Part shown: piece by piece, positions 34,198-42,004 of the stretch
Numbering within the stretch: position 1 is the first letter of the stretch
Layout of the letters: each line of letters starts with the position of its first letter
Origin: Lachnospiraceae bacterium JLR.KK002
GTDB lineage: Bacteria > Bacillota > Clostridia > Lachnospirales > Lachnospiraceae
DNA length: 64,000 nt
Direction of reading: 5' to 3'
Assembly (NCBI GenBank): GCA_036941025.1
Contig: JAYMNP010000001.1
Location: 558,001-622,000 of the forward strand
Notes under the pieces: model-generated
The model's database searches: none
What the model was told of the DNA's origin: nothing
The model's input: only the letters and a program-made list of their open reading frames with translations
Translations under genes and position numbers: made by a program

Positions 34198-35036
34198 AAG
34201 AGTATTTCGGTAAGAAAAAAAGAGTGGTTGTAAAAATCGGTTCGGCAGCTCTGCACCACGAGGCTACGGGAAGGCTGAATCTGGGAAAGATAGAGCGTCT
34301 GGTGCGGGAACTCTGCGATATCCGCAACTGCGGAATGGATGTGTGTCTGGTAAGTTCCGGCGCCATTGCGGTAGGGCGCACGGTTATGGGACTTACGGAG
34401 CGGCCGGATAATATTTCCACCAAACAGGCCTGTGCAGCCGTAGGCCAGGCCAGGCTGATGATGACTTATCAGAAATTATTTTCTGAATATCATCAGACCG
34501 CCGGGCAGATACTTATGACGAAGGGCACCATGCAGGACAACGTTTCCCGGAAAAATGCTCAGAACACCTTTGAAGAGCTGTTCCGTCTTGGCATAATTCC
34601 CGTTGTCAATGAAAATGATACCATTTCCACCTATGAAATGCAGTTTGGCGATAACGACACCCTGTCTGCCCTGGTGGCCTCTCTGGTGGGAGCGGATTTA
34701 CTGGTACTGCTGTCTGATATTGACGGTCTGTTTACCGACGATCCTCATAAAAATCCTGCTGCAGAGCTGATTCCTGTGGTAGATTGTCTGGATGAGGAAA
34801 TTATCTCCATGGCAAAAGGAACCACAGGGAGCGATGTGGGCACGGGAGGCATGGAAACCAAGCTGACTGCGGCGAAGATTGCCACCTGTTCCGGAGCGGA
34901 CATGATTATTGCCAACGGAGCGGATGTGGGTGTTCTTCATCGGATTTTTGAAGGGAAATTTGTGGGAACATTGTTCCGGGAACATCGGGACGAGGATTTT
35001 TATATTGCGGATTTTATTGAAAAAAGTCTGGAATAG
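34188..35036 (+). CDS. proB: Glutamate 5-kinase
   Basis: 282 residues from the ATG at 34188; in-frame ATGs reach back to 34134 and would add a Met/Glu/Thr-rich peptide encoded by the 12-bp repeat. The amino-acid kinase fold is clear: VVVKIGSAAL at the N-terminus, LVSSGAIAVG near residue 56, NENDTISTYEMQFGDND near residue 144 and GTGGMETKLTAAK near residue 220. It makes gamma-glutamyl phosphate, the first step of proline synthesis. No PUA domain is present, which is usual in Clostridia. proA is separated from it by four genes, an unusual arrangement. Which start is used is uncertain because no site has a clear AGGAGG box. Confidence 0.92.
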   Translation: MEAKEYFGKKKRVVVKIGSAALHHEATGRLNLGKIERLVRELCDIRNCGMDVCLVSSGAIAVGRTVMGLTERPDNISTKQACAAVGQARLMMTYQKLFSEYHQTAGQILMTKGTMQDNVSRKNAQNTFEELFRLGIIPVVNENDTISTYEMQFGDNDTLSALVASLVGADLLVLLSDIDGLFTDDPHKNPAAELIPVVDCLDEEIISMAKGTTGSDVGTGGMETKLTAAKIATCSGADMIIANGADVGVLHRIFEGKFVGTLFREHRDEDFYIADFIEKSLE

Positions 35037-35050
35037 GGAAGGAGAATACC

Positions 35051-35272
35051 ATGGAGCAGAGTAAGATAGACAGAATTAATGTACTGGCCAGAAAGTCCAA
35101 AGCAGAAGGTCTGACAGAGGCGGAGAAAAAAGAGCAGGATTTACTGCGGAAAGAATATATTGCAAATATCAGGCGTAACCTGCGTTCCCAGCTGGACAGT
35201 ATTGACGTGGTAAATCCGGATGGAACCACGGAAAATCTGGGTGAGAAATATGGAAACAAAGAAGCAAATTAG
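35051..35272 (+). CDS. DUF896 family small protein (YnzC-like)
   Basis: 73 residues with AAGGAG before the ATG. The sequence matches the DUF896 pattern: helical hairpin with INVLARKSKAEGLTEAEKKEQ and LRKEYIANIRRNLRSQLD, then a short tail. The Bacillus member YnzC is a small helical protein whose molecular role is unknown. It begins 14 bp after proB and its end overlaps the next gene by 23 bp, so the three genes are probably cotranscribed. Confidence 0.88.
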   Translation: MEQSKIDRINVLARKSKAEGLTEAEKKEQDLLRKEYIANIRRNLRSQLDSIDVVNPDGTTENLGEKYGNKEAN

Positions 35273-35807
35273 ACAGAGGCTCCGGCAGCAGCGGGAAAAC
35301 CTGTCTTCTGAGCAGGCCAGTAAGCTGTCGGCAGAAATCTGCCGGAAACTGAGAGCCCGGCCATGGTTCTCCGGGGCCCGGACCGTCTGTTTCTATTATC
35401 CCCTTGGCAATGAAGTGAACCTGCTGCCGCTGGCAGAAGAAGCTCTGACACTGGGGAAAAGAATTGCATTTCCCAGAGTGGAAGGAAAAGAGATGGAATT
35501 TTATGAAGCTGCCTCACTGGAAGATTTCCAGGAGGGCAGCTTTCATGTGATGGAGCCTGTGAGCCAAATTCCTGCGGCGGAGCCGGGAATGACAGTGCTT
35601 GTGCCGGGCCTCGGATTTGACCGGAGAGGAAACCGTATGGGATATGGAGGCGGGTATTACGACCGGTATTTTGCCAGGAGCCGGGAATGTATGAAAATCG
35701 GTATTGCATACCAGTTTCAGTTTGTGGAAGAACTGGCAGCAGAAGCGCATGATATTCCCATGGATGAAGTGATTACGGAGTGTGCTGTATGGACTTTCCT
35801 GTCGTAA
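35250..35807 (+). CDS. 5-formyltetrahydrofolate cyclo-ligase
   Basis: 185 residues from the ATG at 35250, where the protein begins METKKQIRQRLRQQRE. It converts 5-formyl-THF to 5,10-methenyl-THF with ATP. The substrate and ATP-site motifs are present: FYYPLGNEVN near residue 51 and the signature RRGNRMGYGGGYYDRYF near residue 128. It overlaps DUF896 by 23 bp. The 3' end including the stop codon has been tandemly duplicated (35781-35854). Confidence 0.93.
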   Translation: METKKQIRQRLRQQRENLSSEQASKLSAEICRKLRARPWFSGARTVCFYYPLGNEVNLLPLAEEALTLGKRIAFPRVEGKEMEFYEAASLEDFQEGSFHVMEPVSQIPAAEPGMTVLVPGLGFDRRGNRMGYGGGYYDRYFARSRECMKIGIAYQFQFVEELAAEAHDIPMDEVITECAVWTFLS

Positions 35808-35854
35808 GTCTCCGGAATGTGCTGCATGGACGTTTCTGTCGTGAGTCTCTGACG
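35781..35854. repeat. 37-bp tandem duplication of the cyclo-ligase 3' end
   Basis: 35781-35817 and 35818-35854 are clearly related (both read TGTGCTGYATGGAC, then TTTCYTGTCGTRAGTCTC). The first copy holds the stop codon; the second is untranslated. The duplicated copies differ at several positions, so it is not recent. Confidence 0.7.
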
Positions 35855-35861
35855 CTGCATG

Positions 35862-36797
35862 TTACATGAAATATCCTTCTTTTGCAATATCTTTCACCAC
35901 ATCTGTGGGGATTTCAAAAGTAACCACGCCCATGTAACCGGGGGCCACCTGATATTCGTCGAAGACAATTACCAGTTTTCCGGATTCATTGATATAAAAA
36001 CTGGGGTTGTCGGATATTTCCGTAAAATTCCATTCCGGAATGTCGCTGTCTACCCAGTAGGATTTCATTTCATCCTGAGCCATCTGTTCTCTCATCTGCT
36101 GTCTGATATTTTCAGAGATGGGAGTTTTGTAATCGGCTCCCTCCTGGAACAAATCTTTCAGTGTAATCATGTCTCCGGTCTGTTTGTCAATGTGATAGAT
36201 TTTCTCCATCTGAGCGGCGCCCGCCATGGTAATGGTCTGATGGAACCGCAGAGAGAACAGTTTGTCATTGTCCGTTGCCACTTCGTAGTCCAGATTTACC
36301 GCTTCTGTGCCTTCTCCTCCGGCAGCTTTCAGGTCTGCTTCATAAGCGGCGATGATTTCATCCGTATAAGCCTTTATGTTGTCATTCAGTTTCCGGGTGG
36401 CATCTTCCAGGATTTCTCCGTCGTTGGTTTCTACCTGGACTTCCGGGACTTTGATATTGGCTTCCATCCGGTTTTCCTGATGTTCATATTCCCGGAATGT
36501 GACAATCCTGACGATGGAGCCCAGAATAGGAATCTGTTCCATGGCGTGGGCGATGGAAGGGCCGGAGTTGGCCAGTATTACAAGTATCAGGGCTGCCGCC
36601 GCCACACCTGCGGCACATTTTGCAAGGGGGAAACGGAATATGGAAGATTTCTTCCGGCGGGTATCCGCCTGCTCCGGCAGATGTTCTGCGGTATCTTTTT
36701 TTGCCTGTGCAATGGCAGCTTCCATCTGTTTTTTTAATGTTTCCGGGACTTTAATATTCTGATAATCCTGTTTTATCTGGTCTAAATTATGATTCAT
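35862..36797 (-). CDS. RsiV-like anti-sigma factor (DUF4179/DUF3298)
   Basis: 311 residues. A cytoplasmic N-terminal part of about 55 residues, a single transmembrane helix (about 60-76) and an extracytoplasmic domain whose C-terminal 110 residues match the RsiV DUF3298 pattern (DYEVATDNDKLFSLRF, TGDMITLKDLFQEG, LVIVFDEYQVAPG). In Bacillus and Clostridioides, RsiV holds SigV until it binds lysozyme and is cleaved. Here the gene overlaps the sigma-factor gene by 11 bp, the standard arrangement for translationally coupled sigma/anti-sigma pairs. Lysozyme sensing is by analogy. Confidence 0.88.
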   Translation of the reverse strand: MNHNLDQIKQDYQNIKVPETLKKQMEAAIAQAKKDTAEHLPEQADTRRKKSSIFRFPLAKCAAGVAAAALILVILANSGPSIAHAMEQIPILGSIVRIVTFREYEHQENRMEANIKVPEVQVETNDGEILEDATRKLNDNIKAYTDEIIAAYEADLKAAGGEGTEAVNLDYEVATDNDKLFSLRFHQTITMAGAAQMEKIYHIDKQTGDMITLKDLFQEGADYKTPISENIRQQMREQMAQDEMKSYWVDSDIPEWNFTEISDNPSFYINESGKLVIVFDEYQVAPGYMGVVTFEIPTDVVKDIAKEGYFM

Positions 36798-37281
36798 GGC
36801 AGAGTTCTCCTTCCGTGAGTTTGATTTTCATTTTTTTCAGGCTGCGGTATAAGATGCTTTTGACAGTGTTCAGATTCTCATCCAGTACATCGGCAATTTC
36901 CTGGAGCTTCCGTTCCTCAAAATAGCGCAGAACGATGACTGCACGTTCCTTTTCATTCAGCACATCCAGAGCGTCGATGGTATCAAAGTCGGGATAGATG
37001 TCCTCTTTTCCCTGTTCCTGCGGAACTTCCAGGAATGTTTCCCGCTGTTTCCCCCGGAGGACTTCCAGGGAGGTGTTGATGACAATACGCCAGAGCCAGG
37101 TACGGATGTAAGATTCGTTCCGGATGGAAGCGGCGTTCCGTATGGCTTTGTAAGCGCTTTCCTGCACGACGTCCATGGCGTCGGATTCATTTTTCACATA
37201 GGTGAAGGCCAGACGGTACAGGGATTCATAAGAAGCCAGCAGTTCCTGTTCTATCTGCTGCTGCATCTTTGGTGTGTTCAT
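36787..37281 (-). CDS. ECF RNA polymerase sigma factor, SigV-like
   Basis: 164 residues from the ATG at 37281 (AAGGAG eight bases upstream). Sigma region 2 is seen in YRLAFTYVKNESDAMDVVQESAYKA and region 4 in VIVLRYFEERKLQEIADVLDENLNTVKSILYR. Followed by an RsiV-like anti-sigma gene, so it likely directs a cell-envelope stress regulon. A mobile-looking repeat lies 31 bp upstream of its start codon, and a candidate ECF promoter lies on the far side of that repeat. Confidence 0.92.
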   Translation of the reverse strand: MNTPKMQQQIEQELLASYESLYRLAFTYVKNESDAMDVVQESAYKAIRNAASIRNESYIRTWLWRIVINTSLEVLRGKQRETFLEVPQEQGKEDIYPDFDTIDALDVLNEKERAVIVLRYFEERKLQEIADVLDENLNTVKSILYRSLKKMKIKLTEGELCHES

Positions 37282-37312
37282 GTTGTGTTCTCCTTTCCGG
37301 TTGTTACAGATT

Positions 37313-37599
37313 ACAGGCAATTGCGAAACGCTTCAATTGTCAAAAATTCATGTACAATTTCCACAATTTTTTTAAATATTTTCATCATACAAAAGGCCGA
37401 AATGCCGGACGCACCGAACATTCCGGTGAGCCTCTGAATACAAAGAATCATGTTCAGCAGAGGCTTCCATATTTCTTTGAGTCTCGCCTCCATGGTGCTG
37501 AAATGCATTTCTCACCTTTTGTATGAGAAAATATTTGTACTCAAACTTTTTGAATTGTACATGAAATCAGTATAATTACTGAGTTTCGCAATTGCCTGT
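37313..37599 (+). mobile_element. MITE-like element, copy 2, intact with target-site duplication
   Basis: 287 bp bounded by ACAGGCAATTGCG (37313-37325) and its exact complement CGCAATTGCCTGT (37587-37599); the match extends inward to GAAAC/GTTTC. It is flanked by the perfect 10-bp direct repeat GTTACAGATT (37303-37312 and 37600-37609), the mark of transposition. Inside are nested inverted repeats (TTCATGTACAA, CATACAAAAGG, GAAATGC and a 12-bp hairpin). It has no transposase gene, hence non-autonomous. Confidence 0.88.
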
Positions 37600-37608
37600 G
37601 TTACAGAT

Positions 37609-37638
37609 TAGACGGGCTGGAACCATGGAAAGTTTCAT
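37609..37638 (-). promoter_or_regulatory. Candidate ECF promoter of the SigV-like gene
   Basis: On the minus strand, TGAAAC (37638-37633) and CGTCTA (37614-37609) match ECF -35 and -10 boxes with 18 bp between them, one or two bases longer than usual. The mobile element begins at once downstream. If real, transcription would run through the whole element before reaching the sigma gene. Confidence 0.5.
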
Positions 37639-37664
37639 AACCGGAGAAATTTTTTCTCAGGGAA

Positions 37665-37693
37665 TGACAAAAGAACCGGAAATTGTTATACTG
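37665..37693 (+). promoter_or_regulatory. Sigma-A promoter of proA
   Basis: ATGACA at 37665-37670, 17-bp spacer, TATACT at 37688-37693. Confidence 0.6.
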
Positions 37694-37767
37694 TATAGAA
37701 AGGAACCGGGAAATTCCCATGGCGTATTCTTTTTCCAAGAATAGCAGAAAAGAAACGGAGGAACAAG

Positions 37768-39018
37768 ATGAATCTTACACTGGAACAGATTGGACAAAAT
37801 GCAAAAAAGGCGGAGACCGTCCTGCGGAATCTGCCGGCCGGCCGGAAAAATAAAGTTCTGACCACAGCGGCAGATTACCTTATGGCAAATATGAAAATGC
37901 TCCTGGAAGCCAACCATGCGGATGTGGAGCGGGCGAAGGAAAACGGTATGGCTCCGGGGCTGGTGGACCGTCTGCTGCTGACGGAGGCGAGAATTGCCCA
38001 GATGGCGGAAGGGTTGCGGCAGATTGCAGGACTGGAAGACCCAATCGGGGAAGTTCTGTCCATGAAGCAGCGTCCCAACGGTTTGCTGATTGGCCAGAAG
38101 CGTGTGCCTCTGGGGGTAATCGGTATTATTTATGAATCCCGGCCAAATGTGACAGCAGATGCTTTCGGGCTGTGTTTTAAAGCGGGGAATGTGGTAATTC
38201 TCCGGGGCGGGAAGGACGCGCTGCATTCCAACAATGCCATTACCATGACATTGCAGGAGGCACTGGTAAAATGTGACCTTCCCTCAGAGTCCATCCAGCT
38301 TATTACAGATACCAGCCATGAAACAGCGGCTGAATTTATGAAGCTGAACCGGTATGTGGATGTACTGATTCCGCGGGGAGGGGCAGGACTGATTCGGACT
38401 GTGGTGGAGCAGGCAACGGTGCCTGTGATTGAGACCGGAACCGGCAACTGTCATATTTATGTGGATGAATCTGCGGATATTGCCATGGCTGTGGATATTA
38501 TTTTTAATGCAAAAACCCAGAGAATCGGCGTGTGCAATGCCTGTGAATCCCTGGTGGTACATGAGAAAGTAAAGGACGCCCTGCTTCCCAGGCTGGCACA
38601 GCGGCTGGAAGAAAAGCAGGTGGAACTGCGAGGAGATGAGGAGAGCCGGAAATCCTGCAGCAGTATTCTGCCCGCAAAAGAGGAAGACTGGGGCATGGAA
38701 TATCTGGATTACATTTTGTCCATAAAAACCGTATCTTCCATAGATGAGGCCATTTCCCATATCAATCAGTACAATACGGGGCATTCCGAAGCAATTATAA
38801 CCAGAGATTATGATAATTCCAGAAAATTTCTGGAGGAAATCGACGCGGCGGCTGTGTATGTCAACGCTTCCACGCGGTTCACGGACGGATTTGAATTCGG
38901 TTTCGGGGGCGAAATCGGTATCAGTACCCAGAAGCTCCATGCCAGAGGCCCCATGGGATTAAAAGAGCTGACCAGTACAAAATATATTATATATGGAAAC
39001 GGGCAGACCAGGCCCTGA
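37768..39018 (+). CDS. proA: Glutamate-5-semialdehyde dehydrogenase
   Basis: 416 residues; reduces gamma-glutamyl phosphate with NADPH to the semialdehyde in proline synthesis. The catalytic cysteine lies in [14 protein letters not shown] (about residue 255) and the C-terminal family segment [20 protein letters not shown] is intact. It has GGAGG before the ATG and its own promoter. proB is about 3.6 kb upstream, separated by DUF896, the cyclo-ligase gene and the sigma/anti-sigma pair on the other strand. Confidence 0.95.
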   Translation: MNLTLEQIGQNAKKAETVLRNLPAGRKNKVLTTAADYLMANMKMLLEANHADVERAKENGMAPGLVDRLLLTEARIAQMAEGLRQIAGLEDPIGEVLSMKQRPNGLLIGQKRVPLGVIGIIYESRPNVTADAFGLCFKAGNVVILRGGKDALHSNNAITMTLQEALVKCDLPSESIQLITDTSHETAAEFMKLNRYVDVLIPRGGAGLIRTVVEQATVPVIETGTGNCHIYVDESADIAMAVDIIFNAKTQRIGVCNACESLVVHEKVKDALLPRLAQRLEEKQVELRGDEESRKSCSSILPAKEEDWGMEYLDYILSIKTVSSIDEAISHINQYNTGHSEAIITRDYDNSRKFLEEIDAAAVYVNASTRFTDGFEFGFGGEIGISTQKLHARGPMGLKELTSTKYIIYGNGQTRP

Positions 39019-39082
39019 ACGCAGACGTTGAAACGGGAAGCGCTGGTCTGTATCTGCCTTGCATGATAAAGGAAGAAAGAGA

Positions 39083-39616
39083 ATGAAAGTGACATTTGAA
39101 CTGATATCAGAACCTCAGATTGACCGGGAACTGTTTCGGCATTTCGACCGTTACCAGGAAGTGAAACGCTGCTGGCGCAAAGAAACGGACGGCTGGAAAC
39201 TGAAAGAAGTTCCCTTTGTGGAACAGTGGGGAGAATCAGAATATGAATTTCTGGTAAAATGCCTGAAAAATACCGCCGACACAGGAGGATTTGTCATCGG
39301 ATGTCTGGAAGACGGAAAGCTGAAGGGATTTGCTTCCGTGGAGCACGAGCGCTTTGGCTCCGGGAAGCAGTATGTACAGCTTTCCTGTATCCATGTTTCC
39401 TGCGAATCCAGAGGAAAGGGGTATGGGAAAAAACTGTTTCAGTATGCTGCTCTGGCAGGAAAAAGGCTGGGTGCGGCGAAACTGTACATATCGGCCCATT
39501 CATCGGAGGAAACCCAGGCATTTTATCATGCCATGGGCTGTGTGGAAGCGGAGGAGTACAATCAGAAGCTGTATCAGGCGGAGCCCTGTGACTGTCAGCT
39601 GGAGTATGGGCTGTGA
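39083..39616 (+). CDS. GNAT family N-acetyltransferase
   Basis: 177 residues from the ATG at 39083. The acetyl-CoA-binding loop reads VSCESRGKGYGKKLFQYAA (about residues 112-130), preceded by the beta-4 strand VQLSCIHV. The C-terminus contains AFYHAMGC, the usual last helix and strand. No substrate clue is available from neighbours (proA upstream, a convergent aldo/keto reductase downstream). Confidence 0.85.
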   Translation: MKVTFELISEPQIDRELFRHFDRYQEVKRCWRKETDGWKLKEVPFVEQWGESEYEFLVKCLKNTADTGGFVIGCLEDGKLKGFASVEHERFGSGKQYVQLSCIHVSCESRGKGYGKKLFQYAALAGKRLGAAKLYISAHSSEETQAFYHAMGCVEAEEYNQKLYQAEPCDCQLEYGL

Positions 39617-39664
39617 TATGGGGCCTGTTGATTGCCTGCCTTTCTTTCCTGCTGCATTTGTCTG

Positions 39665-40693
39665 TCACAATGGCTTTCCAGCCAGCACTTCTTTATAATC
39701 CCGGTAATTCTCTGCCAGCAGTGCGGGAGTATCCAGACCGTAGGGACAGTGGGCGCTGCACTGGTTACAGTTGATGCAGTCTTCGATTTTCTTCATTTTT
39801 TCCTGAACTTCCGGAGTAAGCTGCAGTTCGGCGGGAGAACGTCGCAGAAGCAGGGACATTCTGGCACAGTTGTTGATTTCAATTCCGGCAGGGCAGGTGG
39901 GAACACAGTAGCCGCAGCCCCGGCAGAAGTTTCCGGCGAGCTGTTCCCTGTCGCGGGCTATCAGTTCGGAGAGTTCCGGCGTCAGAACAGGGGGCTGTTC
40001 CATATAGCGGATAAATTCATCCAGTTCAGATTCCCGTTGAATCCCCCAGATGGGCAGCACGTTGTCATATTCAGCCTGAAAAGCGTAAGCGGCGGCAGAG
40101 TTGGTAATCAGTCCTCCGGACAGAGCTTTCATGGAAATAAATCCCATATTTTCTTTCCGGCAGCGGCTTACGATTTCTTTTTCCTTCTCAGTGGAAAGAT
40201 AGGAGAAGGGAAACTGCAGAGTTTCGTACAGGCCGCTGTCAATGGCCTCATGGGCAACCTTCAGGCGATGGTTGCTGATACCGATGTGCCGGATTTTCCC
40301 CTGATTTCTGGCTTCTTCCATGGCTTCATACAGGCCGGAACCGTCCCCTGGTTTCGGGCAGAAGGCAGGATTGTGGAACTGATAAATATCAATATAATCT
40401 GTTTTCAGCAGTTCCAGGCTGGTGTGCAGGTCCTTCCGGAATTCCTCTGCGTTCTGCGCCCCGGTTTTGGTGGCAATATAAATCTGGTTTCGGACGGATG
40501 AAAGGGCTTCGCCGATTTTGGCTTCACTGTCCGTATAGAACCGTGCGGTGTCAAAAAAACGAATGCCCGCATCGTATGCTTTTCTCAGCAGCCTTCCGGA
40601 TTCTTCCATGGAAATGCGCTGAATGGGAAGAGCGCCGAAGCCGTTTTTGTTTACGGTAATGCCGGTTTTTCCAAGAGTAACGGTAGTATTCAT
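39665..40693 (-). CDS. Aldo/keto reductase with C-terminal 2[4Fe-4S] ferredoxin domain
   Basis: 342 residues from the ATG at 40693, nine bases after AAGGTGAG; the ATG two codons earlier is closer to the box. The TIM-barrel reductase part shows GFGALPIQR, RFFDTARFYTDSE with the catalytic Asp/Tyr, and IDIYQFHNP. The C-terminal 80 residues carry two cysteine motifs, CRGCGYCVPTCP and CINCNQCSAHCP. This fused class is common in anaerobes and may exchange electrons with ferredoxin or another Fe-S partner; substrates are unknown. Confidence 0.88.
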   Translation of the reverse strand: MNTTVTLGKTGITVNKNGFGALPIQRISMEESGRLLRKAYDAGIRFFDTARFYTDSEAKIGEALSSVRNQIYIATKTGAQNAEEFRKDLHTSLELLKTDYIDIYQFHNPAFCPKPGDGSGLYEAMEEARNQGKIRHIGISNHRLKVAHEAIDSGLYETLQFPFSYLSTEKEKEIVSRCRKENMGFISMKALSGGLITNSAAAYAFQAEYDNVLPIWGIQRESELDEFIRYMEQPPVLTPELSELIARDREQLAGNFCRGCGYCVPTCPAGIEINNCARMSLLLRRSPAELQLTPEVQEKMKKIEDCINCNQCSAHCPYGLDTPALLAENYRDYKEVLAGKPL

Positions 40694-40970
40694 GGTCATC
40701 TCACCTTTCTGTATATTCCGGTATTTTCTGTTCGAATGTTTTTATTTTATCATGGAGATTTTGGAAATACAAGTATCATTCCGGAAGACAGGACTGAAAG
40801 GTAAATCGGCGGAAGACGCATATCAGATGTTTTACAGAATTATCTGTGGAAAATGTGTGAGAAATTGAAAGGGAGCTGCTCCTGACCATAGTTTGAAGAA
40901 GCCAGAAATAAGAAGCTCCTGGCTGATGTATTGGCTGGTTCAGGAGTATTGTCAGAAAAAGTGGTACAAA

Positions 40971-41070
40971 GAAAGTTTACCGCTGACCGATATGTGGTAT
41001 ATAAATGGTCGGGTTGAAAGTTTACCGCTGACCGATATGCGGTATATAAATGGTTGGGTTGAAAGTATAG
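40971..41070 (+). ncRNA. Tandem-repeat antitoxin RNA of a type III toxin-antitoxin locus (CptI-like)
   Basis: Two 45-bp units, 40971-41015 and 41016-41060, differ at only two positions; a third begins (GAAAGT) at 41061 and runs into a terminator hairpin. Short tandem repeats followed by a terminator and then a toxin gene is the standard layout of type III systems, where the repeated RNA binds and inhibits the endoribonuclease toxin. The toxin remnant downstream is CptN-like, which supports the assignment. No clear sigma-A promoter is seen upstream; the stretch 40700-40970 is otherwise featureless. Confidence 0.72.
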
Positions 41071-41098
41071 TCCTTCGCCGTAAGGCGAGGGACTTTTT
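41069..41098 (+). terminator. Terminator between antitoxin repeats and toxin gene
   Basis: AGTCCTTCGCC (41069-41079), loop GTAA, GGCGAGGGACT (41084-41094), T run to 41098. Eleven pairs with one G-T. In type III loci this terminator sets the antitoxin:toxin ratio. Confidence 0.85.
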
Positions 41099-41101
41099 CG
41101 T

Positions 41102-41151
41102 CCTATAAGACAAAAACAAAGATGCACACGCAAATGCAAAGGAAATATGCC
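41102..41151 (+). repeat. Dispersed repeat shared with the region after rnf
   Basis: The stretch starting CCTATAAGACAAAAACAA matches 26743 onward (CCTGTAAGACAAAAACAA) and remains similar through ATGC-CAC-CGCA and GGAAAATAT-like sequence. Here it sits between the antitoxin terminator and the toxin remnant. A small hairpin with a T run (AATTTCG/CGAAATT, 41167-41190) follows. Confidence 0.55.
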
Positions 41152-41207
41152 GCCAGGGCGACGCAGAATTTCGTAAAACGAAATTTTTTTATAATAAGGA
41201 CAGGCAA

Positions 41208-41559
41208 ATGAAGAAAACAGGTTTTTACATTATCCAGGATAAATTTTTTGAAGATATGCCGGATCCGTATCTCAAAGGAAATAGCTGGGAAACCCTGTGA
41301 TATTCTCCATATCGTCAAACTGGATGATAGCCGTGAGAGTGCATTTCTGATACAGGATATGTTCCCGATAACGGAAGAATACATAGAACGTGAATACACA
41401 ATCGCCGGAAATCATCTGATGTTGACAAGTGAGCATACTGTCAGAGAAATTGAGCAGAAAGCGAGAAAAGTCATGGGCATGTTGAAGCGTGGTATCAAAT
41501 TCACACCAACGCAGCCGGATGTTATGGAGATATTGGAGAAGTTAGGGGAATGCAGATAG
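41208..41559 (+). pseudogene. CptN-like type III toxin (endoribonuclease) gene, inactivated by internal deletion
   Basis: A good ribosome site (AAGGA, seven bases) precedes an ATG at 41208. The first 25 codons read as the toxin N-terminus (KKTGFYIIQDKFFEDMPDPY, then LKGN) but the frame stops at 41300. From about 41284 another frame continues with GKPCDILHIVKLDD, FLIQDMFPITEEYIEREYT, IAGNHLMLTSEH and RGIKFTPTQPDV, the known C-terminal half of this family, to 41559. By memory of the family about 40 residues are missing between the two parts, including the conserved Tyr/Trp-rich stretch. The junction lies at a short GGAAAT/GGGAAA microhomology. The toxin should be inactive. Confidence 0.75.
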
Positions 41560-41628
41560 CTTTCTTTATTGGTGTAATAATTATATAGAGTCAGTGCCAT
41601 GTAGATAGGACATAAGGAAGAGGGATAA

Positions 41629-42004
41629 ATAATAAACGAGAGTCTTTTTAGAGATTATATTTGGAATAATAATAGGGAATTTTACGAACAATTAACAAAA
41701 TATATTTTTGAGGATGACTTGTGGAATGATTTTGAAAATGCCTTAGCTTCATTTGAAGATGGAGAAATAAAAGAAATGAGTGAAGCGGCATATCTGAATT
41801 ATGATGATAATTATTACAATTATGGTCGAGCTATTTCAGATGAATTGGAATTTTTTACTAAGATATTGTGCGATGAAAATACTGCCATATCAGAATGAAG
41901 AATTTTATGTCGTTTATGTGAAAAATATTGAAACCAACATAAAATCGGGTACAGTAATGAGTGTATTAAAGCAATTAATTCAGCGGCAGGGATATCATCT
42001 ATAA
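41629..42004 (+). pseudogene. Frameshifted small acidic protein gene
   Basis: An open frame without a start codon runs from 41629 to the TGA at 41896-41898. It encodes an acidic, aromatic-rich peptide (NESLFRDYIWNNNREFYEQL, DDLWNDFENALASFEDGE). GGAAGAGGG stands eight bases before an ATA at 41632, as if an ATG had been lost. Coding continues in another frame (LPYQNEEFYVVYVKNIETN, MSVLKQLIQRQGYHL) to the TAA at 42002-42004. Joined, the two frames give about 125 residues, the size and composition of a small immunity-type protein, but I do not recognise the family. AT-richer than its surroundings, suggesting foreign origin. Confidence 0.5.

Noticed and set aside
33921..34259. Phe/His/Cys repeat protein on the minus strand
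   Set aside because: Antisense reading of the 12-bp repeat at the start of proB; low complexity explains it.
35859..36737. 292-codon plus-strand frame opposite the anti-sigma gene
   Set aside because: Phe/His-rich antisense shadow; the minus-strand gene has clear RsiV features and overlaps its sigma gene as expected.
37004..37190. Alternative minus-strand frame within the sigma factor gene
   Set aside because: Overlaps conserved sigma regions 2 and 4 in another frame; no start signal.
39632..40501. 289-codon plus-strand frame opposite the aldo/keto reductase
   Set aside because: Shadow frame; the minus-strand gene has two intact ferredoxin motifs.
40893..41108. 71-residue protein with two internal repeats across the 45-bp units
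   Set aside because: The repeat units, the terminator immediately after them and the toxin remnant are better explained by a type III antitoxin RNA; the ATG lacks a ribosome site.
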